Assembly: GCA_026545225.1 (NCBI GenBank)
Contig: CM048845.1
Span: 30,445,001 to 30,509,000 of the forward strand
Reading direction: 5' to 3'
Source of the DNA: Cornus controversa
Lineage: Eukaryota; Streptophyta; Magnoliopsida; Cornales; Cornaceae
DNA length: 64,000 bases
The position numbers were made by a program, and so were the translations under genes. The first letter of the stretch is position 1. The number at the start of each line of letters is the position of its first letter. Shown here one piece after another: positions 47,027-58,625 of this stretch. The notes beneath the pieces are model-generated. The model was not told the DNA's origin, did not search any database, and saw nothing but the letters and a program-made list of their open reading frames with translations.

Positions 47027-48731
47027 CACCCCCAAACTTACATATTGCTAGTCCCTTAGCAATAGAATAAAACAAAACTAAAACAAAGAAACTACTAAAC
47101 ACTAACTAAACTACCTAACTCCACTTTCGTGGGAGAAACGATTGCATTTAGCATATGCAAGAAGCCTTTAAACCCCTAGGTTCCCCCTAGTGGACGAGTA
47201 TAGTCTCGTGAGGGTTTCCAGAAATGTTACCCACAAACATTCAAAATTCTGTTTCAACATTAATTCAAGAAGAAGATTACAATACATAGTTACAAACTTG
47301 CATTCAAGAATAATTTCAAACTTTCAAATTCCACAATTCAAATCAATGGTCCCCATGCATAATTCACATCAACATATCTCAAAATAATTAACTATAGCTC
47401 CCTCGTGTAAAGTGAACTAGCAATCATCTCATGTAGCATAACACAGCTCTGAATCTATTAAGGCACATACCCCTTCAACTCACTAGCTCCCCTTATTGAA
47501 ATCATACTTCCCAACATGCATACATGACTTTTCAATTTTTTTTTCATCATTCTTTTTTTTTCATTGCTTTATTGGTTGTGCAATGTCTTGATCTATTAAG
47601 CTTTCTGAAAGATCCATATAGCAAGCTTTCAGTTAGTGACTCCCAAACCAGATGGCTTTAGGGCACTAGGCTTTAAGATACCCTGAAGACCTAATTACTC
47701 GAATCAGTTAGGCTACAAATCAAGACAACCAATGCTAATCTTTTCTCACCCTTTCACTTTTGACGCGAACACTCCGTGCTTCCTGAGACATAGAGGCCCG
47801 GTTACTCATGAAAAGGATCAAATTGATTTGCTTATTCATCACTTTTTTTTCTTTTTCATTGAAGTCAAGTATAACACATCATCGGTACTCATTCTCAAAA
47901 GATACTAATTAATATCAAGCATATGTAACTCAATAACTCAAAACCAAAGTTCATACCCCATAAGATTATGCTAGTGTGTTTGTGCATGTAAGGCAACTAA
48001 AATTAATCACTCCAAAACATGTTATTGCAAACCATGATTAAAACCACTTAGTTTAAATCACAGTTTTCAAAATTTTCAAACATACTCAAAAATTGCAAGT
48101 TATGCACCTACATAAGGTATTAATCCTTTGAATAATGTCAAAACATTCTATCTAAAAACAAAATAAAATAAAATAAAAAACAAACTAAGAAAATAAAATA
48201 AAATAAAATCCTAATACAAAAAGAATTTCACACAATTTTCCCCCCATATGCAATAAAGCACAAAAATAGGCATCGCCTCACCCCCAAACTTAAACTGTAC
48301 ATTGTCCTCAATGGACACCCAATTAAAGCATAGAGAAGAGTAAGAACGATGTTACCAAAAAATTGGAGTAGTGGAAAGAAAATAGAGTACACCACTAGCA
48401 GGAAGGCAAGGAAAACACACCGCCAAATTTGGATGTTATAACCTGTCAAAACAAACCACTATACCCCAAAGATCAAGTGAAATAGTATGGGTGAAAATAA
48501 ATATGAAAGAGTAAAATCCTAAAAAAAAAATAAAATATTTTTCATTTTTCATTTTTTTTTTCATAATAAGAATCTAACTACAAAAAGAAAAATAAAAAGC
48601 CAAATAAAAACTAAAAATAAAAAAAAATACAAAAGATGGTTACCTCCCTATCAAGGATGTGGTGGTGACTGAGCATCCGGATCCAAGTTTGCTTGGCGCA
48701 TTAGTGCACGCATCATCCTCCTCATCTCTAG
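47027..48731 (-). other. polypurine tract and 3' non-coding region of the Athila-like element
   Basis: Next to the 3' LTR, the minus strand reads GTAAGTTTGGGGGTG (47027-47041), a good polypurine tract. The rest, to 48731, is AT-rich with poly-T and AAAATAAAAT runs and no supported gene. A second GTTTGGGGGTGAGG-like tract at about 48278-48292 could be an alternative plus-strand primer. Confidence 0.7.
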
Positions 48732-50023
48732 TTACTCTTGGCGAGTGTCACGAAAGTGATCCGCCATCTCTGTTCTCATTGCACCAAACTGTGTGGAGAC
48801 CTCTGTCTGTAGGGTGCCAAACTGGGCTGTCAACCCAACAATCTGCCCTTCTAAATATTGATAATCATGGCCACCAACCTGTGCCTGCACTTCCTCTTCC
48901 TCTGCCTCCATCTCCTCTGGATCTTCCACCGGTGGTGGTATATCTATATGCTCTCCTCCCTGGGCCAACCGAGATACCTCACTAGGCGCCGCTATGACTC
49001 TCTGGTGCATATGAGATCGACTCAGGTTCCAGTCATGCGTGCCATAATGAAGATCATGTGGAAAGGCAAGCTCGTCCTCATGGACTGCATACCCCTGTGC
49101 CACAAGCAACTGGTGAATAATAGTAGGGAATGGAAACTCCCAGTCACTTGCAATGTCTGGTACCTTGGCCACAACTTTGGAATAGAATTTCTCCATCTGG
49201 CCCTAGACAATCTGTGGGAATGACAGTCAATGCCCAAAATGTATAGCATATAATGATCAAAGGAACTCTTGATGTCTTTCGGTTTTATGTCCAATTGGAC
49301 ATACATTCTTGAGTAGAACAGCGTCAAGGAACCATAAATGATTTGGCATTGAAGACTTTGAAGCTGCATTCCTTTTCGGCCCAGAAAATTGGTTGGCACA
49401 CAATCGTGCAACCACATTGCCCACCGACAACTCGTCGGGTAAAGGAGTATAGATATGAGATAAATCAGTTGGGCATTCATGAGGACAACCCATGGCAATG
49501 GCAATGGATGACATGTCCACTCGAACTATTGTTCCATCTATGGAAGAAGTAAGCACATCCCGCTCATCAGGTTTCGGCATTAAGTTATGATAAAATACCT
49601 TGACAAGCCTCGGGTAAATGGTAAATGAGAGTGGAATAAAAATGGATGCCGACCGACAACGACGAATGTCGAAAATCCCCCATCGTGTCTCGGGAAACAT
49701 ACCATAAAGTTCGGCTATGTCAAACGTTGTTTTAAAGTTCAACGCCCTTGGATGCCATCTCTCTTGAATACCTTCTCGGCGAGATCATGAAGAACCTGTG
49801 GTCGGATCATGCCTCGCTCGGTGAGGATTACGTGAACCTGAAGCACCTTGGTGACTTGCTCTCTTTGGTGCCATAGAAGTAGAAAAAGTGTGGTTGAGGA
49901 ATTAAATCGAACACTTGGTGTGCATAATTCTTTTGTAACCTTCAACCTCCTCTTTTCGGCAATTTTTCCACCCAAATCGAACAAATGAATGCACCAAATT
50001 GATCCCCCAAACTTGGTCTTCAA
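48732..50023 (-). pseudogene. extra 3' ORF of the Athila-like element (plant transposon protein domain), broken
   Basis: Open pieces 49739-50023, 49257-49742 and 48732-49196 form one product with a frame change near 49740, a stop at 49257 and another frame change before 49196. The middle piece (RLVKVFYHNL, then DMSSIAIAMGCP) resembles the 'putative plant transposon protein' domain found in the third ORF of Athila/Ogre-like elements. The last piece has an acidic Glu-rich stretch followed by Q-rich heptads (QFGTLQTEVSTQFGAM), likely a coiled coil. The role is unknown; env-like by position only. The family assignment is from memory of motif style. Confidence 0.6.
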
Positions 50024-50322
50024 AAGCCCTCAAAAAGATTTGAACAATTTCTTCAAAGAAAAACTTCACTTACTTTGATGTTGAACTTGAAAAGTGAGAG
50101 CTTCCTTTGAGAACTAGTGATCTTTGATCCAATTTGATGTTGAAGTTGATGATGATCAATGTTGAATTCTTGTTCAATGCTCACTAATTGAAGAAATTAA
50201 TTTTTCGGATGATATAGGACTTGAATTGGAGTTCAAAGAGGCTTAGGATGCATGTGGTAGCAACATAGGAGGATAAGGAGTCCATTTATAGCATAAACTT
50301 TCGGCCAGCCCACCCATGGGCT

Positions 50323-50440
50323 TGGGCGATCGATCCCCCCTAGGGTGGGCGATCGATTGCCCACCTGCTGGTGGGGAACTTCTAAAAAATACATGGGGCG
50401 ATCGATCCCCCTTGACTGGGGCGATCGATCCCCCTCCTGA
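50323..50440. repeat. cluster of GGGCGATCGATC words in the integrase-ORF3 spacer
   Basis: Four copies of GGGCGATCGATCCCCC or GGGCGATCGATTGCCC within 118 bp, each centred on CGATCGAT. They lie between the integrase end (50877) and the extra ORF (starts 50023), inside the element rather than in an LTR. Open frames on both strands across it are side effects of the repeat. Confidence 0.85.
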
Positions 50441-50876
50441 AGGCCTGTTTGACCCTCCATCGCCCAAGTTCGACCGAGACTTGATATTTTTGAGTCTCCA
50501 TCGCCCAAGGTCAACCGAGAGCACTATTTTTCACCCGTCTTGAGTCTGAATACCTCGGTACACCTCTTGGCATCCTCCGAAAGTAACTTATACATCAAAA
50601 ACTCAAAGAAAAACCATTAAAACGCAACTAGAATTGAAGAAAAATTTAAGAAAACTAAAACTAAAAATTAAAATCAAAGAAAACTAAAAGAAATAAAGTA
50701 TAGAAATACATACAGAACCTACAATTTAACGTCCGTAGGAGACGATTGACTCTCCGAAGGGATTAAGTCGGATAGACGGGATCCGTCAAGTCGACAGACT
50801 CTACGTCTCTTCTTGGCACACATCCTTCCACACAATGCTTCAACCTTTGGCCATTAACTTTCATCAAAGTGTTATC

Positions 50877-51956
50877 TCAAAAGCTTCGAATTTCCATCGC
50901 ACCATGAGGAAAAACCGAAATCACTTGGAATGGTCCATCCCACCTTGAACGCAATTTTCCGGGAAACAACCGAAGCTTGGAATTGAAGAGCCACACTTTA
51001 TCACCTGGAGAGAAGGACTTTCGTGAGATATGTCGATCATGAAATGCTTTCGTCCTCTCTTTGTAAATTCGTGAACTTTCATAAGCATCACGTCTAAACT
51101 CTTCTAATTCATTCAATTGCAACTTCCTCTCTTCCCCAGCTCTTTTTGCATCGAAATTGAATTTTCAAATTGCACAAAGTGCCTTGTGCTCAATCTCTAC
51201 TGGAAGATGACATGCTTTCCCATACACCAACCGATATGGTGACATACCGATAGGGGTCTTGTAAGCAGTCCGATACGCCCATAGTGCTTCACTCAGTCGC
51301 AATGACCAATCTCTTCTATCCGGTCTCACTATCTTCTCGAGAACATGCTTAATTTCTCGATTGGACAGCTCTACTTGCCCACTTGTCTGAGGATGATAAG
51401 GTGTCGCCACCTTATGTGTCACTGAATATTTAGCAAGCAAACCTCTCAAGAATTTATTGCAAAAGTGAGTACCACCATCACTGATCAAGGCTCGAGGAAT
51501 TCCAAATCGACTCAGAATATTCTCATGCATGAATTTGATTACCACCTTGTGATCATTGGTTCGAGTTGGAATGGCCTCCACCCACTTGGAGACATAATCC
51601 ACTCCAACCAGAATATATTCGTAGCCAAAAGAAGGTGAAAAGGGTCCCATAAAATCAATTCCCCAAACATCAAAAATCTCCACCACCAGAATGGGGCTCA
51701 TTGGCATCATATCACGCCTCGACATTGAACCCAATCTTTGACACCGATCACAAGTCTTACAGAAAATATATGCATCGTGAAACAGAGAAGGCCAAAAGAA
51801 TCCACATTGAAGTACCTTTGCTGCTGTCTTTCTTACACTGAAGTGGCCTCCACATGCCAATGAATGGCAGAACTTGAGAATATCTTGAAACTCATGGTCT
51901 GGGACACATCGCCGAATAATCTGATCTGGATAATATTTAAATAACTCTGGATCCTC
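50877..51956 (-). pseudogene. integrase of the Athila-like element, with two stops
   Basis: Integrase joins the cDNA ends to chromosomal DNA. The minus-strand frame shows an HHCC zinc-binding region (CGGHFS, then CKTCDRC), the catalytic core with WGIDFMGPF (first Asp), ISDGGTHF (second Asp) and [10 protein letters not shown] (Glu), all of DDE spacing, and a C-terminal domain ([20 protein letters not shown]; open 50877-51122). In-frame stops interrupt it at 51957-51959 (TAG) and 51165-51167 (TGA), with no frameshift. It is in the same frame as gag and protease. Confidence 0.9.
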
Positions 51957-52946
51957 CTAAAAGTAATGATGAACTTTAGAGAAGAATCGATCACGTTCTC
52001 GCTTGGTCCAGTCTCTTGGCACTTTTCCCGTAGCTAAATAGTTCACAATATCTGCATACCATGGTGTGGAGTTGTCAAAAACTCCAAACAATTTCTCCCT
52101 CTGAAGTGTTTTGGAAAGTGTAGTGCATACAGAAGTTACCATCATGGTAGAAATTTGATCTTCAAACACCTTCTTTTCCTTCTGTTCTTCTTGCACCCTT
52201 ATTTCATTTGTAGATTCAATCACATCTTCAGAGTCCATGAAGAAAACATCAGTCTGATCTGGAGGATTCTCAACAGCATTGAAAATATTAAGTTTAACCT
52301 TCATATTGCCAAATGAAATATCCATAATCCCCGACCTATAATTTATGCAAGCATCAGCAGTAGCTAAGAAAGGTTGACCAAGGATAACTGGAATGTGCCT
52401 CTTCGGATTGTGAACTGGCTCAGTGTCAAGTACAATGAAATCAACAGGAAAGTAGAACTTGTCCACTTTAATGAGCACATCTTCTATGATTCCTCGGGGT
52501 TGCTTTGTTGATCTGTCTGTAAATTGTAATACCACAGAGGTAGGCTTCAATTCTCCCAAGCCCAATTGTAAGTAAACTGAATAGGGTAGCAAATTCACAC
52601 TTGCACCCAAATCAAGAAGAGCTTTATCCACATTGTGCTCCCCAATAATGCATGAGATAGTTGGAGCACCAGGATCTTTGTACTTGGGAGGAGTACACTG
52701 CTGAATTATTGAACTTACTTGTTGTGGCAGAATTACTTTCTTTGGCACATGGCTTTTAGAACGCCTTTTTTGAGTGCACAAGTCCTTCAAAAATTTTGCA
52801 TAAGGAGGAATTTGCTTGATGGCATCAAGGAGTGGCAAATTAATCTTCACTTGGCGAAACACCTCCATCATGTCATGCAGCTTGTCCCCTTGCTTCCCCA
52901 ATTTAGATGCTTCAAGAAAACGTTGTGGGAAAGGAGCCGTGGGCTC
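51957..52946 (-). pseudogene. aspartic protease joined directly to the RNase H/integrase linker
   Basis: The open frame 51957-52901 (314 codons) contains an aspartic-protease site (LLDLGASVNLLP, about residues 94-105) and the flap region. Near residue 265 (about 52100) it passes straight into GVFDNSTPWYADIVNYLA and KVPRDWTKRERDRFF, which normally follows RNase H. The whole reverse transcriptase and RNase H (about 600 residues in this family) is absent and the frame is kept. The protease would cut the polyprotein. Confidence 0.85.
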
Positions 52947-54557
52947 CTAAGGAATTTCAGCACTTGGACTTGTGGTCACTTTTTCTTCTTCTTTCTTCTC
53001 ACCCACCTTATTGTCAATTATTTTCCCACTTCTCAAAGTGGTAATGGCTTGAACTTGCTCATGGTGTGGGTTGCTTGTGGAAGCTTGCATCCCTTTTGGA
53101 TTAGCAATTGGTTGACTAGGGAGCTTCCCTTCTTCTCTTCTGCATAGTGAAGTAGCAAGCTGTCCAAACTGAGATTCCAGTTTAGCAATGGATTGAGAAT
53201 GCGAGTGCACTAGCTGAACTGTAGATTGTACTGTTGCTGCAGTAGCTTGCACTGTCTCTATGAGAGAATCAAGCTTGTCAAATTTAGACAAGGTAAGAGT
53301 TAGCTTGTCTCCAATAGTAGAAATTCTTTGGGCCATAGGACTTTGTGTTTGATATTGCTGTTGAGGCACAAAAGTCCTAGGTTGATATGATGGTTGCATT
53401 GCTACCCCTTGGTTACTGTAAGAAAAACCAGGATGATTCCTCCATGTGGGATTGTAAGTATTACCTCGTGGAAGATTCATTGGTCTAGTGAAAGTAGCTT
53501 GAACTTGCTCATGTTGAATATTAGAAAATTGCCCCACCGAAGGACAATTGCTCATGTTATGCATAGGACTAGAGCAAAATTCACAAGGGCCTAGCAATGA
53601 AGAATTTGAAGCAGAAGGAGTTTGATTGGCAGCCATGATTGCTGCCACCTTCTGTGCAATTAAATCAATATCAGTTAGCATAGCTTCTGAAGCACCAACC
53701 TCAAAAATCCCATCAGTCTTCCTTGTAGTGGCAGGTCTGCTAGAACGAGTAGAAGACACATGTTGTAGAGAGTTGTCACTAAGATTTTCAAATAAGGTCC
53801 AAGCCTCTTCTTCACTCTTCAACATAAAAGTACCTCCATATGACGCATCAACCATCTGTCTGTTGGCTTCTGTGAGCCCTTCATGAAAACTCTGCACTAG
53901 TTGCCACTTAGGAACTTAATGATGGGGACACTTCCTAAGAAGGTCCTTGAATCTTTCCCATGTCTCATAAAATTGTTCCCCCTCATGTTGGGAGAAACCA
54001 GTGATAACACGTCTGAACTGATTGGTCTTCCCTATCGGAAAATACTTCTTGAGAAACTCATGTTGCATCTGAGTCCAAGTCGTGATAGAACCAGCCGGTA
54101 GAGAGTTGAACCAATACTTTGCTTTGTCTTTCAGAGAGAATGGAAAAAGTCTCATTCTGAAAGCATCTTCAGAGAAGTTGTGAATTTTTGTAGTTGAGCA
54201 CACTTCAATGAAGTCATCCAGATGCTTGTAAGGGTCTTCTTGAGTCAGCCCAAAATAAGATGGTAGCATCTGAATAATGCTAAACTTGATCTCATAATTC
54301 TGTGCTGTGACATTGGGCAGTTGAAAACCTGCTGGCGAGGTATATGTCTCAGGAACATAGTAGTCCCTCAACAGTCTAGCTCTTTCTCCATCAGCATTAG
54401 GAACAAGGTTGTTATTCCTCTCTTCTGCCATGTCTTCAATTAATTCCTCCTCTTGCACAATGGTGTCAACAGGGATGTTCCTCTGTTGTCTAAGAGTACG
54501 TTCAGGCTCAGGATCAAGAGGTATCAAAGGATCAGCCACAGAACGACGACCTTGCAT
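52947..54557 (-). pseudogene. gag of the Athila-like element, one internal stop
   Basis: It starts at ATG 54557, about 125 bp inside the primer site. The first piece (53916-54557, 213 codons) has the retrotransposon gag domain, with KDKAKYWFNSLP, EFLKKYFPIGKT and FYETWERFKDLLRKCPHH. A TAA at 53916-53918 interrupts it. The second piece (52947-53897) has a zinc knuckle CEFCSSPMHNMSNC (CX2CX4HX4C) near residue 104 and a Q/S/T-rich tail, ending at TAG 52947-52949. All are in one frame with the protease and integrase. Confidence 0.9.
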
Positions 54558-54681
54558 ATATTTACCAAAAGCACCTGAAAAGAAAACAAAAACAAAATTA
54601 AAAATAAAATATAAAAATTTCCTAAACTAAAAATCCAAATAAAACTAATTCTGTAAAATCCAATCAATCAAATAGATAATA

Positions 54682-54697
54682 CCCGGCAACGGCGCCA
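54682..54697 (-). other. tRNA-Asp primer-binding site
   Basis: CCCGGCAACGGCGCCA on the plus strand equals the 3' end of plant tRNA-Asp including CCA, so the minus strand (element sense) is its complement. It is five bases from the 5' LTR at 54703. Confidence 0.9.
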
Positions 54698-56209
54698 AAA
54701 ATTGATTCGTGTGTGAGTGTGACTCAAAAAGTATACCAATTAAAAATTTCCACACTTCGCAATAGAATGAATTCCTTGCAGAATAGGGCTATCGAAAGGG
54801 GTATCGTACCTCAGGGATTATGGTCTGATGAGTTGGAATACGGAATTAATTCTAATTAAATTTTGAAGAAAAGAATTCTGATTTTTAAGCTAATTAAAAA
54901 GATAAAATAAAATAAATCAAAGTAAACAAGATAGTGAAGATAATAGGAGAGAAATCTAGGGTGTTTGACTTCACCACTAACTCCACAATCAATGGTCAAT
55001 TGAATCAACTATAGGGGAATTACATCATGCATAAGTGGTGTCGGTGGCTACAAGCTCACCTTCATCCGTCAAGAAGATAACATATGATTAAGGCTAAGCC
55101 ATGGACTATCTTCGATTGGCATGGGCCATCTGCCTAACTACTCTAATCTAGGGTGCAGTATGGTTCATCTTCTCTAGGCATAATCCATCAAAGCTCATAA
55201 CAATATATTCAGTGATTACCATTGTGTAATAATCTCTCTCATGATCATAGAAAACAAGAGAGATTGAGTTCAATAACAACAACTAAATATCTAGGACAAG
55301 ATAAGAAACCATTGAGACTGAATTTACAAGACTGTTATTGCTCAATTCTTTAATAAGAATCCTCACAATTACACAATCTATGCATGTATATAAAGGTCCC
55401 CAATAATTAAAACAATCAAACCATTGATGCTTTGTTAGGGCTACATCAAAACCCTAGTGGATGAACTAGCCGCTCATGGTAGAAGAAGAAGCTTCAACTG
55501 TTGAGGAAGAAGACATCATCTTTTTGAATTACGCGTATGACTTCGTTCTCCAATGGCTCTGCGAATATGTTTCTGTTCTCTTCTCAGCCTTCTCCAAGCT
55601 CTGTTCTCTCTCTCCAAACTCCTCTCAATTCAGCCTCCAAGTCTTCACTTTATTCCCCAAGATAATACACCAAAGTCCTAATCCAATTAGGAATAAATTA
55701 GGGTTTCCCGCAGCACTAATCAGGGGGTTTTTCCTGCTGACTTCGGCCCGACTTTTGACCCACTAGAAGTCCGATTTACGGAATTTTCGTGAAATACAAA
55801 AGTGTGCAGAATCAAATTTCGTTTAACCATCGCGAAAATAATGTCGATTTGAGGCTCGGAAATAAGACTTCTGGTCCATTTTCCAAAATAGGATTAAGAT
55901 TGTATTATGCGCAGATTTGGGCTTCAGGCCCGAAACCTTCTTAAGCAGTTGTAATTCTCTTGGACCTCTTTCTTGGGCTGATTTGAGTTGAAATAAATGG
56001 TTGAGTGAATCTCCTTGATGTAGGCTTCATCTCACCATCTTGGATGTCTTCTTTAAAAACCCAAAAGCACGGTTTTAACTGAAATAATTATTAAGGTCCT
56101 AAAAATACAGAAAACACTAAAACAAAGTAAAATCACAAAATAATCTATCACTAAGAGAATAAAATACATAAGTTAAGAGGCTAGAATGCGTAACATTCAA
56201 CGCCTATCA

Positions 56210-57792
56210 GGGACTCAGTAGAGAGCTGGGTAGACGACTACAGTTCAGTCTGGCTTCAGGGCATTACCGCCACTGTAATTCAGTCTGTTAGTTAAGGTGA
56301 TAGTTTTATACATTAATGTTACATGTATATATTTTGATGATATTATTGAATTCAAATATGTTTGAATATGTATCAAAGAGAACCATAATGCGAATTGTGT
56401 ATGCATGCCCTATATGCTTGTAATTGAGGATACATGTTGCCTATTAGCATGATTTATAGTTATGGAGACTAAGTTGTACATGTTGCATTTCAAATGTTGA
56501 TAGTTATACATAAAAAATTACATGTTTTAACATGGAATCAAGTGGCTTATGATGTGCTTGGAATGTGAAATTGTTTCATTATTATATGTATGGAAAGAAC
56601 ATGTTTTAGCTTGAAAATTAAGTGGCTTATGATGCGCTAGGAATTGTATGTGTTGTTGTATTTGAACCCTATATGATTGGTTATTGAATTTAAGAGGAGG
56701 TCAGAAAGCAATGAGATCTTAGATCCCTAGGGTGCAAAACCCGAAACTTGGCCAAGGTGGTTCCTTATAGAACCTCGAGTTAGTAGCCAATAAAGTTGGA
56801 TATGGTTCCATCTAGACCCTCGAGTTAATAGCCCGTAAAGTTGGATATCTTTGATAATTGGCTCTATGAGCGGTTATTTAGTGGTTTTACGAATATTCCC
56901 ACTTGGTATGAGTTTGAACTTATGTGCCATTTTGTTTGATTTTGGAATCTACGTGACTTGGTGTTTAAGTCTTGCTATTAAATTGTGATATTCATGTTGA
57001 TGCTTGTATGGCCTTTTACTTTAATTGAGCATTGTTGAGCATGTATTCCATTTAAGTATTGAATTGAGATGCTTTGAGCACGTGCATTATCGTATGCCAT
57101 GTAGTGTGTAGGAATACCATGATAATGTCTCATGAGCATTAGGAGTATCCCATGTAGTAAATAAGAATGCCATGATTTCATTTCATGTTGGTCGTATCGA
57201 GTTGATGCATAAGTTGGTTTGGGTATCTTTACTGGGCATGTTGATGCTCACCCCCTTCCCCAAACATTTTTACAAATAAGGCATCGATGATTGATGGAGC
57301 TTGAGATGCGAGGGCGTGGGATTTACTTTTCGTTGCTATCATTTACGTTATGCTTTCACAGGCCATGTTTAGGCATTTATCAAACTTGTAATTTGGATTT
57401 GGTATTAGATCTTATATATTTGAGCGACGTTTGGCATTTGGAACAATTAAGGATGGGTTATGGATTTATGTTTAAGTTGAATTATTTCCTTCACAACGTA
57501 TAATTTTGATTTTTTTGTCGTTAATGTATGTTATGGATTAAATTGGACATTGTTAAATTGAATCGATGGTTGAACCCTGAAAATTGCCTAAGTATAAAAC
57601 TCAGGGATTAAGTTTGAGTGGCCTTCAATTAATCGAGGACCCCTCTTCGATTATTCGAACGCCTTCGATTAATTGAACTTCCATAGAAAAATATTCAATC
57701 GACGGGGACTTCAAAAATAGTGTAGTTACGATAGTACCTTGATAGAACTATGATTAACCGTAGATTTTGATTGATCGAATTCTCACCTTCGA
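56210..57792 (+). mobile_element. plus-strand C-like LTR, second half, truncated before U5 end
   Basis: Marker blocks in plus orientation: CCTAGGGTGCAAAACCCGAAACTTGGCC (as separate words CCTAGGGTG, AAACTTGGCCAAGG) near 56728, ACTGGGC and GCTCACCCCC near 57231-57246, and a dyad cluster at 57627-57785. It probably continues the LTR cut at 45506. The expected GGGCGTGACA end is missing, and an oppositely oriented LTR starts at 57793. Confidence 0.55.
57627..57785. repeat. decayed cluster of TTCGATTAATCGAA words
   Basis: Words such as TTCAATTAATCGAG, TTCGATTATTCGAA, TTCGATTAATTGAA and TTGATTGATCGAA occur at intervals. They are variants of the words in LTR D. Confidence 0.7.
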
Positions 57793-58625
57793 TGTCACAC
57801 CCAAAATTTGGACCGCCAGGACTCCCCCGGTTCAAGCCCAAATTCTGGTTAGTGAGGTGTCATGATCGCCGATCGTCATCCCACGATCCTAGCAACCATG
57901 ACAAACCATCATTTGTCACCCTATTATATCCCCATTGATATCAAGCTGTCATGCCCTGATTGTTGAGTCCTGACTCATCACAGAAGCCTTTACCTTTCCA
58001 ATACATCTATCTCTTATAGGTCACAATGATCGACAATCTAAGTTATCATTCATAAATCAACGGAAACATCATTTACACACCAATACCATCATACACAACC
58101 CTTCAAATGATTCCATCACACAAGTATCAATACCTAACTCCTTTGCTGTTTTTGATCAAAGACTGAAAATGGATCCATTGGAAAGTGATTTTCAAAATAC
58201 TCAATTTTAAGAAAAGAAACACTTGATTTGGGTTTGAAACGAAGAAGTTATGACCCGTCAAAGTTGAGAGTAAAAACATACTGTAAGTGGGACGGGTCCC
58301 CAAAAAGTAGGACAGGTGGGACTTTCAACAAGTCCAAAATACCGAGAAAAGTTAGACCGGTGCCCAAAAAGTAGGACCGGTGGGACTTTCCTGATACTTG
58401 ATTTATTTGTGAAAAACTTTGCAACCTAAAATCCGACTTCACCAAGCATTAATCCACACACACATGAACTTTAAGGCACGAAAATCCATGACAAATCTAA
58501 TATTCCAAGCTTTCCAAAACCCAACTAAGATCACCTATAGCATAAGCAATTAAAATCAACTATCAAATCTTATAATCATCCACAAATTTTGATGGTCCGA
58601 AAAGTCCATTAACATGTTTACCCAG
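57793..58625 (-). mobile_element. minus-strand gypsy LTR fragment E (U5 side; right end approximate)
   Basis: It starts TGTCACACCCAAAATTTGG and carries the doubled LTR-end/PBS-like feature (TTGATATCAAGC then TGTCATGCCC near 57940-57956). It then has the CCATTGGAAAGTG, AATACTCAATTT and GTTTGAAACGAAGAAGTTAT blocks and a GGACCGGT-type dyad cluster. The U3 side is absent, and similarity fades around 58620. Confidence 0.6.
58280..58390. repeat. cluster of GGGACGGGTCCC/GGACCGGTGGG words
   Basis: Four repeated words within 110 bp: GTGGGACGGGTCCCCAAAAA, GTAGGACAGGTGGGACTTTC, TAGACCGGTGCCCAAAAA and GTAGGACCGGTGGGACTTTC. They sit about 485 bp from the U5 end, the same relative place as the TCGA-type clusters of the other LTRs, but with a different word. 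Confidence 0.8.

Larger units (their letters stand above)
45507..56209 (-). mobile_element. Athila-like gypsy element, nearly complete but lacking RT/RNase H
   Basis: LTRs at 45507-47026 (3' LTR, 1,520 bp) and 54703-56209 (5' LTR, 1,507 bp) start TGATTCGTGTG and end CAACGCCTATCA in plus-strand reading. The primer site is complementary to the tRNA-Asp 3' end (CCCGGCAACGGCGCCA, 54682-54697). Order on the minus strand: 5' LTR, PBS, gag, protease, integrase, spacer with dyad words, a plant-transposon-type extra ORF, PPT, 3' LTR. The tRNA-Asp primer, the gag/protease sequence and the extra 3' ORF indicate an Athila-type element. The flanks ACAGC and GGGAC do not match, so no target duplication is visible. 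The two LTRs differ at scattered sites. Confidence 0.88.

Noticed and set aside
49343..53886. Plus-strand open frames of 66-142 codons across the Athila-like element
   Set aside because: All are antisense shadows of the gag-protease-integrase and extra-ORF frames.
45507..56209. Endogenous plant pararetrovirus or envelope-bearing retrovirus
   Set aside because: There is an integrase, paired LTRs and a tRNA-Asp primer; no movement protein, and the third ORF has no recognisable envelope features.
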